From positions 558,654 to 622,653 of the forward strand of contig NZ_RSCL01000001.1 in the NCBI RefSeq assembly GCF_003991905.1: a stretch of 64,000 nt of DNA, read 5' to 3'. The position numbers and the translations under genes were made by a program. Below the pieces are notes generated by a model. It saw only the letters and a list, made by a program, of their open reading frames with translations, did not search any database and was not told the origin of the DNA. Of the stretch, positions 35,942-45,334 are shown one piece after another. Position 1 is the first letter of the stretch. The number at the start of each line of letters is the position of its first letter. Source of the DNA: Dulcicalothrix desertica PCC 7102 (lineage in GTDB: Bacteria > Cyanobacteriota > Cyanobacteriia > Cyanobacteriales > Nostocaceae).

Positions 35942-36547
35942 GTGAATTTAGCTTCCGGTGTACAAACTGTTTCGTTCGTTATCCTAGCGCTGATGGTAAT
36001 TGGCAGCGCGTTAGGTGTTGTTTTATTTGATAACATCGTCTATTCCGCTTTTTTATTGGGTGGAGTTTTTGCTGGTATTGCTGGCTTGTATTTGTTGCTG
36101 AATGCTGATTTTGTCGCCGCAGCACAACTACTCGTTTATGTCGGCGCCATCAACGTTTTGATTTTGTTTGCCATTATGTTGGTAAACAAACGTCAAAATT
36201 TTGTTCCTTATCCTACAGCTTGGGTACGCAAAGCACTGACTGCTGTTGTCAGCTTTGGACTATTTGCTCTTCTCAGTACAATGGTTCTGGCAACTCCTTG
36301 GGCACTTTCTACGCTTGCTCCGGCGCCACAACCCATCATAGTAATTGGCGAACATTTCTTTAGTGACTTTTTGTTACCTTTTGAACTTGCTTCTGTACTA
36401 TTGCTAATGGCAATGGTTGGTGCAATTATTCTGGCGCGTCGCGAGTATTTACCAGAAGTTAGTCCTTCAGATTTGCGACAAACAGTTTTGACTTTACCCG
36501 AACGTCCGAGAGAATTAGTCTCATCGGCTGAGAATGAACTATCGTAG
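35942..36547 (+). CDS. ndhG: NDH-1 subunit 6 (NuoJ-type, NdhG)
   Basis: The 201-residue protein has five membrane helices, with the broken-helix motif LLNADFVAAAQLLVYVGAIN that is conserved in NuoJ/NdhG. GTG start at 35942 with AAGGATAAGTAAA upstream, 12 bases after ndhI. Membrane-arm subunit of NDH-1. The polar carboxyl tail (ERPRELVSSAENELS) is normal for cyanobacterial forms. Confidence 0.96.
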   Translation: MNLASGVQTVSFVILALMVIGSALGVVLFDNIVYSAFLLGGVFAGIAGLYLLLNADFVAAAQLLVYVGAINVLILFAIMLVNKRQNFVPYPTAWVRKALTAVVSFGLFALLSTMVLATPWALSTLAPAPQPIIVIGEHFFSDFLLPFELASVLLLMAMVGAIILARREYLPEVSPSDLRQTVLTLPERPRELVSSAENELS

Positions 36548-36556
36548 AAATAATTT

Positions 36557-36862
36557 ATGCAACTTCAGTACTTTTTGATACTTGCCGCAGCACTGTTTTG
36601 TATCGGTATTTTTGGCTTAATTACTAGCCGTAATGCTGTGCGAGTGCTAATGTCAATCGAATTACTGCTGAATGCGGTAAACCTGAATTTGATGGCATTT
36701 TCTAACTACCTTGACCCAGTAGAAATTAAGGGTCAAGTTTTCACTGTATTCGTAATTACTGTAGCAGCAGCCGAAGCAGCGGTAGGATTAGCTATAGTAT
36801 TGGCAATTTATCGTAATCGCGATACTGTCGATATGGAGCAGTTTAATCTCCTTAAATGGTAG
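36557..36862 (+). CDS. ndhE: NDH-1 subunit 4L (NuoK-type, NdhE)
   Basis: The 101-residue protein has three membrane helices with the conserved Glu residues of NuoK in [13 protein letters not shown] and [15 protein letters not shown]. It is the expected size and follows ndhG by nine bases. Membrane-arm proton-channel subunit of NDH-1. Confidence 0.97.
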   Translation: MQLQYFLILAAALFCIGIFGLITSRNAVRVLMSIELLLNAVNLNLMAFSNYLDPVEIKGQVFTVFVITVAAAEAAVGLAIVLAIYRNRDTVDMEQFNLLKW

Positions 36863-36869
36863 TATTCGT

Positions 36870-37793
36870 GTGGACTTAAAGCAGGTAATTATTGCTTATA
36901 AAGCGCGTGATGCCCAAAGCAAGCGTTGGGCAGAGATTTGCGCTAAACAACTAGAAAGTCGTAACTGCCAAGTCTTAATGGGACCAAGTGGACCAAAGGA
37001 TAATCCTTATCCTGTATTTTTGGCTTCCGCTAACCATGAAATAGACTTGGCTTTAGTGTTAGGTGGTGATGGTACAGTATTAACAGGCGCCAGACATTTG
37101 GCTGCTGCTGGTATCCCGATATTAGGTGTTAATGTTGGGGGACACCTGGGATTTTTAACCGAGTCGGTGGATGAATTTAAAGACACCGAACAAGTTTGGG
37201 ACAGGTTGCTAGAAGACCGCTATGCAATTCAACGACGTATGATGTTGCAAGCGGCAGTATTTGAGGGACATGGATCTAATTTGGAACCTGTGACTGAGCG
37301 GTATTTATGTTTGAATGAAATGTGCGTCAAACCCGCTTCAGCAGACCGAATGATTACATCAATTTTAGAAATTGAAATCGACGGTGAGGTTATAGACCAG
37401 TACGTTGGAGATGGGTTAATTGTTGCGACTCCCACCGGTTCAACAGGTTATACAGTTTCTGCGAATGGTCCCATTATGCACGACGGTATGGAAGCACTCA
37501 CCGTTACTCCTATTTGTCCAATGAGTCTCTCAAGTCGTCCAATTGTTTTACCTCCTGGTTCGGTTGTTAGCATTTGGCCCCTAGGAGATTACGATTTGAG
37601 TACAAAGCTATGGATGGATGGAGTACTCGCTACTTCTATTTGGCCAGGACATCGCGTTGATATTAGAATGGCTGATTGTCGCGCTAAGTTTATTGTACTG
37701 CGCGAGAATAATTCTTATTATCAAACTCTACGCGAAAAGTTACTTTGGGCAGGTACTAGGGTTAGATATAGTAGTACTAATCATACGAATTAA
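36870..37793 (+). CDS. nadK: NAD kinase
   Basis: The 307-residue protein has the NAD kinase motifs GGDGTVLTGAR, NVGGHLGFLTE, CLNEMCVKPAS (the NE/D nucleotide site) and TPTGSTGYTVSANGP. It makes NADP from NAD and ATP. A GTG start lies seven bases after ndhE, so it is probably co-transcribed with the ndh genes. The size fits cyanobacterial type-1 enzymes. Confidence 0.95.
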   Translation: MDLKQVIIAYKARDAQSKRWAEICAKQLESRNCQVLMGPSGPKDNPYPVFLASANHEIDLALVLGGDGTVLTGARHLAAAGIPILGVNVGGHLGFLTESVDEFKDTEQVWDRLLEDRYAIQRRMMLQAAVFEGHGSNLEPVTERYLCLNEMCVKPASADRMITSILEIEIDGEVIDQYVGDGLIVATPTGSTGYTVSANGPIMHDGMEALTVTPICPMSLSSRPIVLPPGSVVSIWPLGDYDLSTKLWMDGVLATSIWPGHRVDIRMADCRAKFIVLRENNSYYQTLREKLLWAGTRVRYSSTNHTN

Positions 37794-37795
37794 TT

Positions 37796-38040
37796 GGCAA
37801 CGGATGTGGCAACGGATGATGAACGGATGTAACGGATAATTGATTTTATCGAACAAGTCTTTGTTTATAACAAAAACAAATAACTTATCCGTTACATCCG
37901 CTACATCCGTTACATCCGTTACATCCGTTGCATCCGTTGCATCCGTTGCATCCGTTGCATCCGTTGCATCCGTTACATCCGTTACATCCGTTGCATCCGT
38001 TGCATCCGTTACATCCGTTACATCCGCTGTATTCGTTGCA
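37796..38040. repeat. 9-bp CATCCGTTG/A satellite with inverted copies
   Basis: About 17 head-to-tail copies of a nine-base unit (CATCCGTTG or CATCCGTTA) at 37887-38040 face four GGATG(T/A)AACG-type copies in the opposite orientation at 37796-37838, giving a foldback. The same unit occurs at 62252-62279. A 68-codon frame across it is an artefact of the repeat. It separates convergent nadK and the binding-protein gene. Confidence 0.85.
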
Positions 38041-38042
38041 AT

Positions 38043-38972
38043 TTAGTTACCAATTAAAGCTTGCTGTCCTTGAGGGGAAGTGGCATAGCCTATAAATGCT
38101 TGTACAGCAGGATTTGCAGGAGTTTTATAAACGTAATACAAGGTTCTTTGGTAAGGATAGCTGGATGAATCTGGTGTCAATCCATCGATAGGTACAACTC
38201 TCACTGTTTGTTGTTTGGCAACTTGTGCGTATGTAGCGTAGCCGATACCATCAGTGCCTAGAGCTTGAAGCAAAGGAGTTGTGGCATCTCTTGGTAATGT
38301 TGCTATGTTTGGCGTTGTGCCAAAGTTGGCGCCTTTTAATATTAATTCTTGAAAAGATTTATTTGTTCCGCTTATAGCTGGTCGGTTAATAACGCGGATA
38401 GTTCCTGCTGTTCCTCCAACTGCCGACCAATTATTAACTTTTCCTTGGAAAATATCTGATACCTCAGCAATTGTTAAGCTACCACTAAAAGGATTATTTT
38501 TACCTACAACAACTGCAATTGCATCGTTGGCAATAGGAACAGCTGTTAATCCTTGTGCTTGTTCAGATGAAGTTAGTGGTCGTGATACTGCTGCTATTTC
38601 TACTTTTCCAGCAATTAAGTCTTGAATACCTTTGTCGGAACCACCTGCACTAGTACTTACGTTGGCGCCTTGGAATTGTCTTTGGAAACCTTGTTTGAGG
38701 TTTTCATTAACAGTCACCATCGATGTAGAACCATCAATTCTAACTGATGTTCCGGCAGGTACACTCGCAGGTAATGGAAACGCAGCAGATATTGTTGTGT
38801 TTGTACCAGTTGGAGTACTATTAGAACCTGTTTGAGTGGTATTTACTGGAGCATCGGTAGCAACTGGAGCAGGCGCCTGGTCACGTTTGAAGAAAAACCA
38901 GTAACCTCCTCCAAGTAGTGCGATTAGTGCAGCAATGAAAACAATTGGTGGTGGGCCGCTTCTTTGAGCCAT
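38043..38972 (-). CDS. Membrane-anchored PstS-like substrate-binding protein
   Basis: The 309-residue protein has one N-terminal membrane anchor (IVFIAALIALLGGGYWFFF), a Thr/Asn/Pro linker to about residue 65, then a PstS-type phosphate-binding-like fold with RIDGSTSM, SAGGSDKGIQDLIAGKVEIA and GTDGIGYA. No transporter permease or ATPase is adjacent. It could bind phosphate or another oxyanion and act as a sensor. It is downstream of the PspA-like gene by 36 bp on the same strand, so the two may be co-expressed. Confidence 0.82.
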   Translation of the reverse strand: MAQRSGPPPIVFIAALIALLGGGYWFFFKRDQAPAPVATDAPVNTTQTGSNSTPTGTNTTISAAFPLPASVPAGTSVRIDGSTSMVTVNENLKQGFQRQFQGANVSTSAGGSDKGIQDLIAGKVEIAAVSRPLTSSEQAQGLTAVPIANDAIAVVVGKNNPFSGSLTIAEVSDIFQGKVNNWSAVGGTAGTIRVINRPAISGTNKSFQELILKGANFGTTPNIATLPRDATTPLLQALGTDGIGYATYAQVAKQQTVRVVPIDGLTPDSSSYPYQRTLYYVYKTPANPAVQAFIGYATSPQGQQALIGN

Positions 38973-39008
38973 ATGATTATTTTCTGTGGTTGATGTATTT
39001 GATTGGAC

Positions 39009-39722
39009 TTATTGAGGTAGCTGTTTCGGATTGGAATCGTTCAACATTTGTAGACGCCGATTAATTTCGTCGTCTGCGGTCATTTGCTCCAGGTCTGCCT
39101 GAAGTTTTTCGGCTGGGTTTTCTGATAACTCAGCTAAAGCGTTTTGGCGCAAGTTCCTGCCTTGAACAGCGTTTTTAGCGGTTTCAAACTGCGAACGTGC
39201 TGAACCAATATCAAATTCATTGTTGACTTTGGCAATTGCTCCTAAAGCTTCGTTAATTTCTGCTAAGTCCTTCATATTTTGCATATCGGTTTTGTACGCT
39301 TCAAGCTTCATTCGTTCGCGGTTTAACTTTTCTTTAGAAGCGTTGACATACTGTTCCGCTTGCTTCACTTGTGCTTCGAGTTGGGGTAATAGTTGCTCTA
39401 TTTGAATTACTCTTGACATTGCTAAACGCGCAGCTTCTTGATTTCCTGCACGTTGTGCGAGTGCTGCTTGCTGTTCTGCTTGCTTTAATTCCTGGGCTTT
39501 TTCTTCGTACTTCTTTTTAGCTTTTTCATATGAGCCAACTTGCATTGCTACAGCTTCTGCAAGCTTTTGAACTGACTGCTGCATTGAGTGTAATGATTCT
39601 TCTGCCACTGCTACGGCAACTTTTCCACCTTGTTCTACAGGAATTCCCCATAACCAGTTCCAGGTGCCAACTATAGTTCTTCCAGCTCGCTCACCCATTA
39701 ACCAATAGATTGCTTTTTTCAT
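39009..39722 (-). CDS. PspA/IM30-like coiled-coil protein
   Basis: The 237-residue protein is almost entirely helical coiled coil from about residue 40 to 215 with the Glu/Lys/Gln/Ala composition of the PspA/Vipp1 (IM30) family, and the amphipathic-helix start that these proteins use to bind membranes is replaced by a Trp-rich MKKAIYWLMGERAGRTIVGT. The carboxyl end is polar. A role in membrane stress or as a partner of the binding protein next to it is inferred. Confidence 0.7.
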   Translation of the reverse strand: MKKAIYWLMGERAGRTIVGTWNWLWGIPVEQGGKVAVAVAEESLHSMQQSVQKLAEAVAMQVGSYEKAKKKYEEKAQELKQAEQQAALAQRAGNQEAARLAMSRVIQIEQLLPQLEAQVKQAEQYVNASKEKLNRERMKLEAYKTDMQNMKDLAEINEALGAIAKVNNEFDIGSARSQFETAKNAVQGRNLRQNALAELSENPAEKLQADLEQMTADDEINRRLQMLNDSNPKQLPQ

Positions 39723-40236
39723 ATTTATACCAAATTGGAAATTTTTACTTCCAGTCTAATTTAAAGTTATAGTAAACGGCTTCGGTAAATACTCGGTCGA
39801 TGAATGCGCTTACTCAAGAAAAACAGTTTTTATCAAATAAAATGCAGAAAATATTCATGTTTATACTTATACAAAGAAGCCGGGTTTCTAGGCTGCTGTA
39901 AACTACAAAACAGGATGTCTCAATTCCGCATAACAATAAATTTATTTTTTATCGTCATCAGTGACTCTATATAATATATAATGCTTATCTAATTCTTTGT
40001 GACTATGCCTATACATTTGAAAACTATTTATATAAACAATTTTAATTTTTTAATTCGTTTTTTTTATTAATACTTAATATATTATTAATCGGTACTTAAT
40101 TTTTTTTATAAATCACAAAGGTATAAAGCCACAACGCTGTTGTCGGTGCTACTTCCAAAATTCACTGTATTGGGCGAAAATGGCTCATATCATTGAATCG
40201 CACTCTCTTAAATATTTCATCTAAATATACAAATAT
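39723..40236. other. Divergent intergenic region
   Basis: About 510 bases between the divergent PspA-like and menE genes. It includes one AAGCCGGGTTTCT copy of the dispersed palindrome near 39878 and long AT runs. Holds both promoters; no gene seen. Confidence 0.5.
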
Positions 40237-41577
40237 ATGGTAAGATTACAAACCTTTGATTTTGCTTGTCATGATTTATTTGGGAGTCTAGTTGAAAATT
40301 TCAGTGCAGAACTCGCTTATAATTGCTCTGGCGCCTCAAAAGTAATTATTGCTGAACGCGACCCTGTAAAGTTTCTTGCTGGTTTCCTAGCTGCTGTTGA
40401 AGCAAAATGTCAAGTCTTTTTATGTAACCCTGACTGGGGTGACAATGAATGGCGCCAAGTTTTAAATTTAGTACAACCAGATATTATTTGGGGCAAAAAA
40501 CTTGACACTCAGCACGACTCACTCATTACTCAGCACTCAGCACCCAGCACTCAAAACTCAGCACTAATTATGATTCCTACTGGTGGTTCTGCTGGGAAGG
40601 TTAAGTTTTGTGTTCATACTTGGGAAACTTTAGTAGCTTCGGTACGTGGGTTTACAGAATATTTTCAAGTTAGCCAAGTTAATTCTGTTTGTTTGTTGCC
40701 GTTGTACCATGTCAGCGGGTTGATGCAGTTTGTACGCGCGTTTACTACTAGTGGAAAGTTGAGTATTTGCAATTTTAAACAGTTGGTATCGGAGGAAGTG
40801 CCTGATATTGACCCTTCTGGTTTCTTTATTTCTTTAGTACCTACTCAGCTACAACGATTTTTACTAGACTCACAGTTGACTATATGGTTATCTAAGTTTG
40901 AGACTGTGCTTTTAGGTGGTGCCCCTGCTTGGGATGAGTTGTTGGAGAAAGCTAGATATCACCAAATTAGATTGGCACCTACTTATGGAATGACGGAAAC
41001 TGCTTCACAAATCGTTACGTTGAAACCCGATGATTTTTTAAGAGGTAAACGTGGTTGTGGAAAAGTTCTTCCTCACGCACGAGTTTCGATATGTGATGGT
41101 AAAGTTTGTGTTGAATCTGAATCTTTGTTTTTGGGTTACTACGGTGATAATGATAATAGTAATAATTTTCAAATAGATGATATTGGTTATTTTGATGAGC
41201 AAGGCTATTTATATATAGTTGGTCGTGATAGTAGTAAGATTATTACTGGTGGTGAAAATGTTTACCCAGAAGAAGTAGAAGCTGCAATTCGAGAAACACA
41301 AATGGTGATTGATGTTTGTGTTGTGGGAATTGCTGATAAGTATTGGGGACAAGCGGTTACTGCTGTTTATGTGCCCAAGTACTCAAATACTTCAACTTTT
41401 GCGATTGAAACTATTCTAAAGTACAGTTTAAGTAAGTATAAAATTCCTAAGTATTGGGCGCCTGTTTCTGTGATACCACGTAATTTACAGGGTAAAGTAA
41501 ATCGTAATGAAATTTTGAAAATTGCGGTTGAATATTTGGGTGAGGCAGGCAAAACGCCTACCCTACACGGGATTTAA
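40237..41577 (+). CDS. menE: 2-succinylbenzoate-CoA ligase
   Basis: The 446-residue protein is an acyl-CoA synthetase of the ANL superfamily, with the P-loop-like [24 protein letters not shown], the hinge [28 protein letters not shown] and the catalytic Lys region GKVNRNEI. It activates o-succinylbenzoate for phylloquinone synthesis. A neighbouring convergent gene encodes the later-step thioesterase. Residues 88-110 are encoded by a short tandem repeat (40501-40566) just before the nucleotide-binding loop. The last residues ([12 protein letters not shown]) may come from another repeat. Confidence 0.9.
   Translation: MVRLQTFDFACHDLFGSLVENFSAELAYNCSGASKVIIAERDPVKFLAGFLAAVEAKCQVFLCNPDWGDNEWRQVLNLVQPDIIWGKKLDTQHDSLITQHSAPSTQNSALIMIPTGGSAGKVKFCVHTWETLVASVRGFTEYFQVSQVNSVCLLPLYHVSGLMQFVRAFTTSGKLSICNFKQLVSEEVPDIDPSGFFISLVPTQLQRFLLDSQLTIWLSKFETVLLGGAPAWDELLEKARYHQIRLAPTYGMTETASQIVTLKPDDFLRGKRGCGKVLPHARVSICDGKVCVESESLFLGYYGDNDNSNNFQIDDIGYFDEQGYLYIVGRDSSKIITGGENVYPEEVEAAIRETQMVIDVCVVGIADKYWGQAVTAVYVPKYSNTSTFAIETILKYSLSKYKIPKYWAPVSVIPRNLQGKVNRNEILKIAVEYLGEAGKTPTLHGI
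40501..40566 (+). repeat. In-frame CTCAGCACT-type repeat inside menE
   Basis: Several degenerate copies of ACTCAGCAC lie in frame within menE and are translated as [20 protein letters not shown]. The same unit occurs around the rnz 3' end. The insert falls between the conserved N-terminal part and the nucleotide-binding loop. Confidence 0.8.
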
Positions 41578-41990
41578 AATATAGGTACAAATTTATATTG
41601 TTGTATCCATTTATTCATTACATTTGGTAATTGCTTTTTATGCCGAGTTGCTGTATCTATACAAGCATGTCTAGTCAGTGCTTTACTCGCCACTAAATCA
41701 GCAATAATTATTTCGTAATCTATCTCAAATTTCTCTTCATTTAGTTTTTGTGGTATCAAACGAATTTTTAGTTTGTCACCACAAGTTATTGGACGAAAAA
41801 AGTCTACGTTTGCATGAATGATTGGATATGCAACCGATGGGTTTGTAAAAAATTCTTTGAGAATGATACCCGATGCTTCTAAAGATTCTTCGTAAGCTTC
41901 GTGGCAAATTTTTAAAACGTTGGCAAAATATAATACACCTGCGGCATCAGTATCTTGAAACCGAACGGTACGATGATATATAAATGGCAT
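41574..41990 (-). CDS. 1,4-dihydroxy-2-naphthoyl-CoA hydrolase (hotdog thioesterase)
   Basis: The 138-residue protein has the hotdog-fold thioesterase motif [26 protein letters not shown] with the catalytic Asp, as in cyanobacterial DHNA-CoA thioesterases. It overlaps the end of the convergent menE gene by four bases. It would release DHNA from CoA in phylloquinone synthesis. The substrate assignment comes from family and neighbourhood; the generic 4-hydroxybenzoyl-CoA thioesterase label is the alternative. Confidence 0.88.
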   Translation of the reverse strand: MPFIYHRTVRFQDTDAAGVLYFANVLKICHEAYEESLEASGIILKEFFTNPSVAYPIIHANVDFFRPITCGDKLKIRLIPQKLNEEKFEIDYEIIIADLVASKALTRHACIDTATRHKKQLPNVMNKWIQQYKFVPIF

Positions 41991-42088
41991 TTCTGGCTAC
42001 CTAGCAAAAATTTATTTTAAACAAGTCCTTTACCTGTTCTACTCTCATATGCTATTCGGCGCCAATATTTTAACAAGAAACCAGGTTT

Positions 42089-43189
42089 TTATGTGTAAAT
42101 ATCCTCCGAATTGGGGTTAAGGTAAGGATGCTGTAAGTCTATACCAGCTTCGTTAAAACTATTTTCAATGGCTTGCATTTTTTCTTCGATAGATTTTTTA
42201 CCTTGTTGCCAGGATTGTAACAAAGCATTGGCTATGATTTGACATCTATTCATGCCAAAGCTTTCATTTTTGGCTAAATTTTGCTGTGGTTGTTCTGCTA
42301 CTCCTAGTCCCGGTGCCAGAAATTTTGTGAATAAGGGTATTTCGGGAAGGAAGTATGATTGATGCTGCGAATATACGGTTTGTAATATTTTACGAATTAT
42401 TAAATAATCTTGCTTTTGAAATTCAAGTATGCATGAGTCATAGCGACCAAAGGCAGCAGGATGACACAGAACATGATAACTAAAAGGAATTTCTTCTTCG
42501 TTAAGCGCAATAGTCAGACTATCTATTAATGCAACGGCGCCTGCTTCCGTAATATTGAAGTATATTCTACTTAATCCGCAATCTGTAAATAAACCATATT
42601 CTGGTTGTCCACAATTAGAGACAGCAATATAGTATCCGTTTTGCAAGCGGTTTTTTGGTAGCCATATAGATATATAGTCACCACGTTTAGGTGCTGGAGT
42701 AATTTCATAAACATGATTACTATCAACGTACATGGTTAAGCCACCTTTAATTACGGCTAAACTTGCATCTGGTTCGCGTCGTAGTACCGACCAGCCAGAA
42801 TCATAATAACCGGCGCCGTGGTTATGTTCGTGGAGTTGCGCTCTTAATTCTTCATCGATTCCCAGAATTGAATTATTCTCTAAGTTGTGATGCAGTGCGT
42901 ATATTCCGGTTACACGTGATGGGGGTTTACTCAAGATATTTTGTAGCGATGCGTTGAAATAAATCCCAAAAATGAAATTACGTAGTAGCAGCGCGTAATA
43001 TTTTTGCTGTAATTGAGCTGGGTTACGCTGAAAACGCGCTACCACGTCAGACGAAAGAGCAAACTTTTCAAAGCTAGGATGACGAATACAAAAATTATCT
43101 GAGATTTCAATATCACTAGCTATTGCACGTAAGGTATCGACAGAAGAAATAGCAGTTTGTAGCATGTGGTTGTTTTCCCCTTTTAACAT
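42089..43189 (-). CDS. HopA1-family protein (putative phospho-Ser/Thr lyase of a split dehydratase)
   Basis: The 366-residue protein belongs to the HopA1 effector family as found in cyanobacteria, with AVIKGGLTMYVDS, the YYIAVSN and RIYFNITEAGAVALIDSL region, VPLFTKFLAPG-like IPLFTKFLAPGLGVAEQP and the terminal GIDLQHPYLNPNSEDIY. In class V lanthipeptide and thioamitide pathways a HopA1 protein acts with an APH-like kinase to dehydrate Ser/Thr. Here the ATG at 43189 overlaps the kinase stop, which argues for a linked function. A second ATG at 43165 after AAGGGGA is possible. No obvious precursor peptide is beside it. Confidence 0.82.
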   Translation of the reverse strand: MLKGENNHMLQTAISSVDTLRAIASDIEISDNFCIRHPSFEKFALSSDVVARFQRNPAQLQQKYYALLLRNFIFGIYFNASLQNILSKPPSRVTGIYALHHNLENNSILGIDEELRAQLHEHNHGAGYYDSGWSVLRREPDASLAVIKGGLTMYVDSNHVYEITPAPKRGDYISIWLPKNRLQNGYYIAVSNCGQPEYGLFTDCGLSRIYFNITEAGAVALIDSLTIALNEEEIPFSYHVLCHPAAFGRYDSCILEFQKQDYLIIRKILQTVYSQHQSYFLPEIPLFTKFLAPGLGVAEQPQQNLAKNESFGMNRCQIIANALLQSWQQGKKSIEEKMQAIENSFNEAGIDLQHPYLNPNSEDIYT

Positions 43190-44412
43190 CCGCGTAAACG
43201 AGGTTTTTCGTAGTAAATTCGCAACAGATTTTCATGTTCGCGTTCTGTTACACTTGGTTTTTCAAGTTTTTGCAGTGGTCTAAGAATTTCTGACTCGTTG
43301 ACTCCAAACACTGTGTTGATAGACTCGAATGGCATTGTTAACAGTGTTTTGGATGTCAAGAGTATATTGAGTTGGGTGTTATTAAAGCTTTGCTGAGATT
43401 TGATATCTTGCTCTAAACTGTTCATTAAAGCTAAACCCGCAAACTGCACTACGCGCGTTATAAAATTTTTGCGGTATTCCATAATCATTGGAAAGGCGCC
43501 TATATAAGCACGGGTCAATGCTAATATCGAAGGTCTAAGTGTTTCAAGCTCAATCAAAGCTAACTGTTGCGATTCTTCTAATTCCAACGTCTCGTCAACA
43601 ATTATGCTAGATAACCAAATTCGTAGATAATCAGCAATTAAAGTTCCTAAATCGAACGCTGGTTCACCCCATGCCGCAGCTTCCCAATCGATAAACCGTA
43701 TTAAGCAGTTATCGAGTTTATCCCAACGCGCATGAACGAGAATGTTTTCTAATTTCAAGTCATTGTGCGTCAAACAGCAAGGACTCCATTCACATGCTAA
43801 GTCGGCAATAGCTGATTCTAAGATTTCGTAGCGTTGGTTAAGTACATAAAAGTCAAGTGCAGATTGCTCCATTAATCCAAACATCTCTGGTGTGACAAAC
43901 CCCGCTCCCTGCGCTGGATTAAAAAATTCATAGCGAATTGCCCCATCTGGAGCAGTCGTCATAAAATTACGATATTCACGACGGTTGTATGTACTGCGAT
44001 GTAGCGCTGCTAAGTTACTACCTACCGTAGCTGCTATCGTTTCGGGGTAAATACCCTTATGCCAATAAAAACTGCCTAATTCTTGATAATCATCAAGATA
44101 ATTACGAACCAATATTGAATTTTCTTCATCGAAATGCACCACCGTACAGGACAGCGCAGTAATGTTTCTCAACACTGGAAACGCTTGGGTTAACTGGTGC
44201 TGAAGAAGTTCGTTAAACAGTGAGTGAGGAATTTCATTATTCAAACCGCGTTCTTGCTTGACTAGGAGCTTTTGTCCTGCTTGGGTAACAACAAAATTAC
44301 GATTCTTACAATCTGGCAATTGAGAATCAAATGAAGCTCCATCTTCTAAGCTAAACAGACCTGCGACTTGCAGGTACTGGATAACGTTGTGTGAAGACAG
44401 TGAAAACACCAT
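43183..44412 (-). CDS. APH-like phosphotransferase paired with HopA1 protein
   Basis: The 409-residue protein has the aminoglycoside-phosphotransferase-like kinase signatures: LVKQERG for the ATP-binding Lys, the catalytic loop LTHNDLKLENILV with Asp and Asn, and IDWEAAAWGEPAFDLG for the metal-binding Asp. Drug resistance is unlikely because it overlaps a HopA1 gene. In known RiPP pathways such a kinase phosphorylates Ser/Thr of a precursor before HopA1-type elimination. The substrate here is unknown. Confidence 0.82.
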   Translation of the reverse strand: MVFSLSSHNVIQYLQVAGLFSLEDGASFDSQLPDCKNRNFVVTQAGQKLLVKQERGLNNEIPHSLFNELLQHQLTQAFPVLRNITALSCTVVHFDEENSILVRNYLDDYQELGSFYWHKGIYPETIAATVGSNLAALHRSTYNRREYRNFMTTAPDGAIRYEFFNPAQGAGFVTPEMFGLMEQSALDFYVLNQRYEILESAIADLACEWSPCCLTHNDLKLENILVHARWDKLDNCLIRFIDWEAAAWGEPAFDLGTLIADYLRIWLSSIIVDETLELEESQQLALIELETLRPSILALTRAYIGAFPMIMEYRKNFITRVVQFAGLALMNSLEQDIKSQQSFNNTQLNILLTSKTLLTMPFESINTVFGVNESEILRPLQKLEKPSVTEREHENLLRIYYEKPRLRGC

Positions 44413-44994
44413 GTACTAGTTCCTACCTAAATTATTGCAAAACTTAAAAACATAACAGCGAGCAAAATACTAGTTGTAATTGTCACTATCTACTAATATC
44501 CGATTTGTGGTAGCAAGACTTGCCAAAATGGCAATAAACCCTTTACTTTTTCTTTAAATAATGCTTATCAGAGCCTTGAAATCTTTAAATAACATCAGAA
44601 CAATTCGCCAACGAGCGCATGTTCACGAGTTACATTTTTCATTTAGTTCTGCTCTAAATCAATAATAAACATACCTGTAAATTTACCCAACATCTACACA
44701 GTACATAAAAACTTCGTTGAATTCCGGATAGGTTCAATGTTTTTTAATGGGAATTTTTAATGTGATACTTTAATAACCTGAAATCCTTATTAATTAAGCT
44801 TTTTACCCAAATATGATTATGATTCAAGGCGCCATACTGAGGTTGACATCATAATATTTTTTTACAAGTTAAGCCTTTTTTGTAACTTTTGTAACAATTT
44901 GTTCTGAAGGGATAAAAATATGCTTGATATGATTTTTAAATCAATTTACTAATATTTATAGCTTGGGTTTGAGCCAAGCTACAGTTTGTCTACA
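44413..44994. other. Intergenic region upstream of the kinase-HopA1 pair
   Basis: About 580 AT-rich bases. Checked for a small precursor gene for the neighbouring dehydratase-like pair; no short frame with a ribosome binding site and Ser/Thr-rich core was found. Contains the promoter for the kinase gene. Confidence 0.5.
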
Positions 44995-45318
44995 CTATGT
45001 GGAAGCTTTAAAAAGCTGACTTGCGATAACAAGAAGTGTTACAACTCCTAAAACAGTCATTAAACCCGCAGGCATAAATTTACGTGTTTTTTGTAATCTT
45101 AAAGCAAAAACTATAACTAAAATATCCGTAATAATCCCGGCAAAGACAAAACCATAGCTTTGTCCTTGAAGTTGAATTATACCAGCGATAATTAGTAGTA
45201 AGCCACTGATGGCGCCACTAATTAGGGAAATTTTACTTCCAGCTTGCTTGTAGCCAATAATGCCACCAACAATTGATAAAATACCGTAAGTAAACGTGAT
45301 AATAGTAGCTAAGTTCAT
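44995..45318 (-). CDS. TMEM14-family small membrane protein
   Basis: The 107-residue protein has four closely packed membrane helices with Gly-rich packing (TYGILSIVGGIIGYKQAGSK, SGAISGLLLIIAGIIQL), the hallmark of the TMEM14/UPF0136 family. Bacterial functions are uncertain; plant relatives act in fatty-acid export. It diverges from the DUF815-type gene with only 16 bp between start codons. Confidence 0.85.
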   Translation of the reverse strand: MNLATIITFTYGILSIVGGIIGYKQAGSKISLISGAISGLLLIIAGIIQLQGQSYGFVFAGIITDILVIVFALRLQKTRKFMPAGLMTVLGVVTLLVIASQLFKAST

Positions 45319-45334
45319 TCGCGAATCCTAATGT

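Noticed and set aside
37796-38040. CRISPR array
   Set aside because: Direct copies are contiguous 9-mers with no spacers of constant length, and no cas genes are present.
37840-38046. 68-codon frame with repeated SVTSVAS units
   Set aside because: It is the translation of the nine-base satellite; no ribosome binding site or independent sequence supports a gene.
43183-44412. Antibiotic resistance by an aminoglycoside phosphotransferase
   Set aside because: The fold is APH-like, but the overlapping HopA1 gene points to peptide modification.
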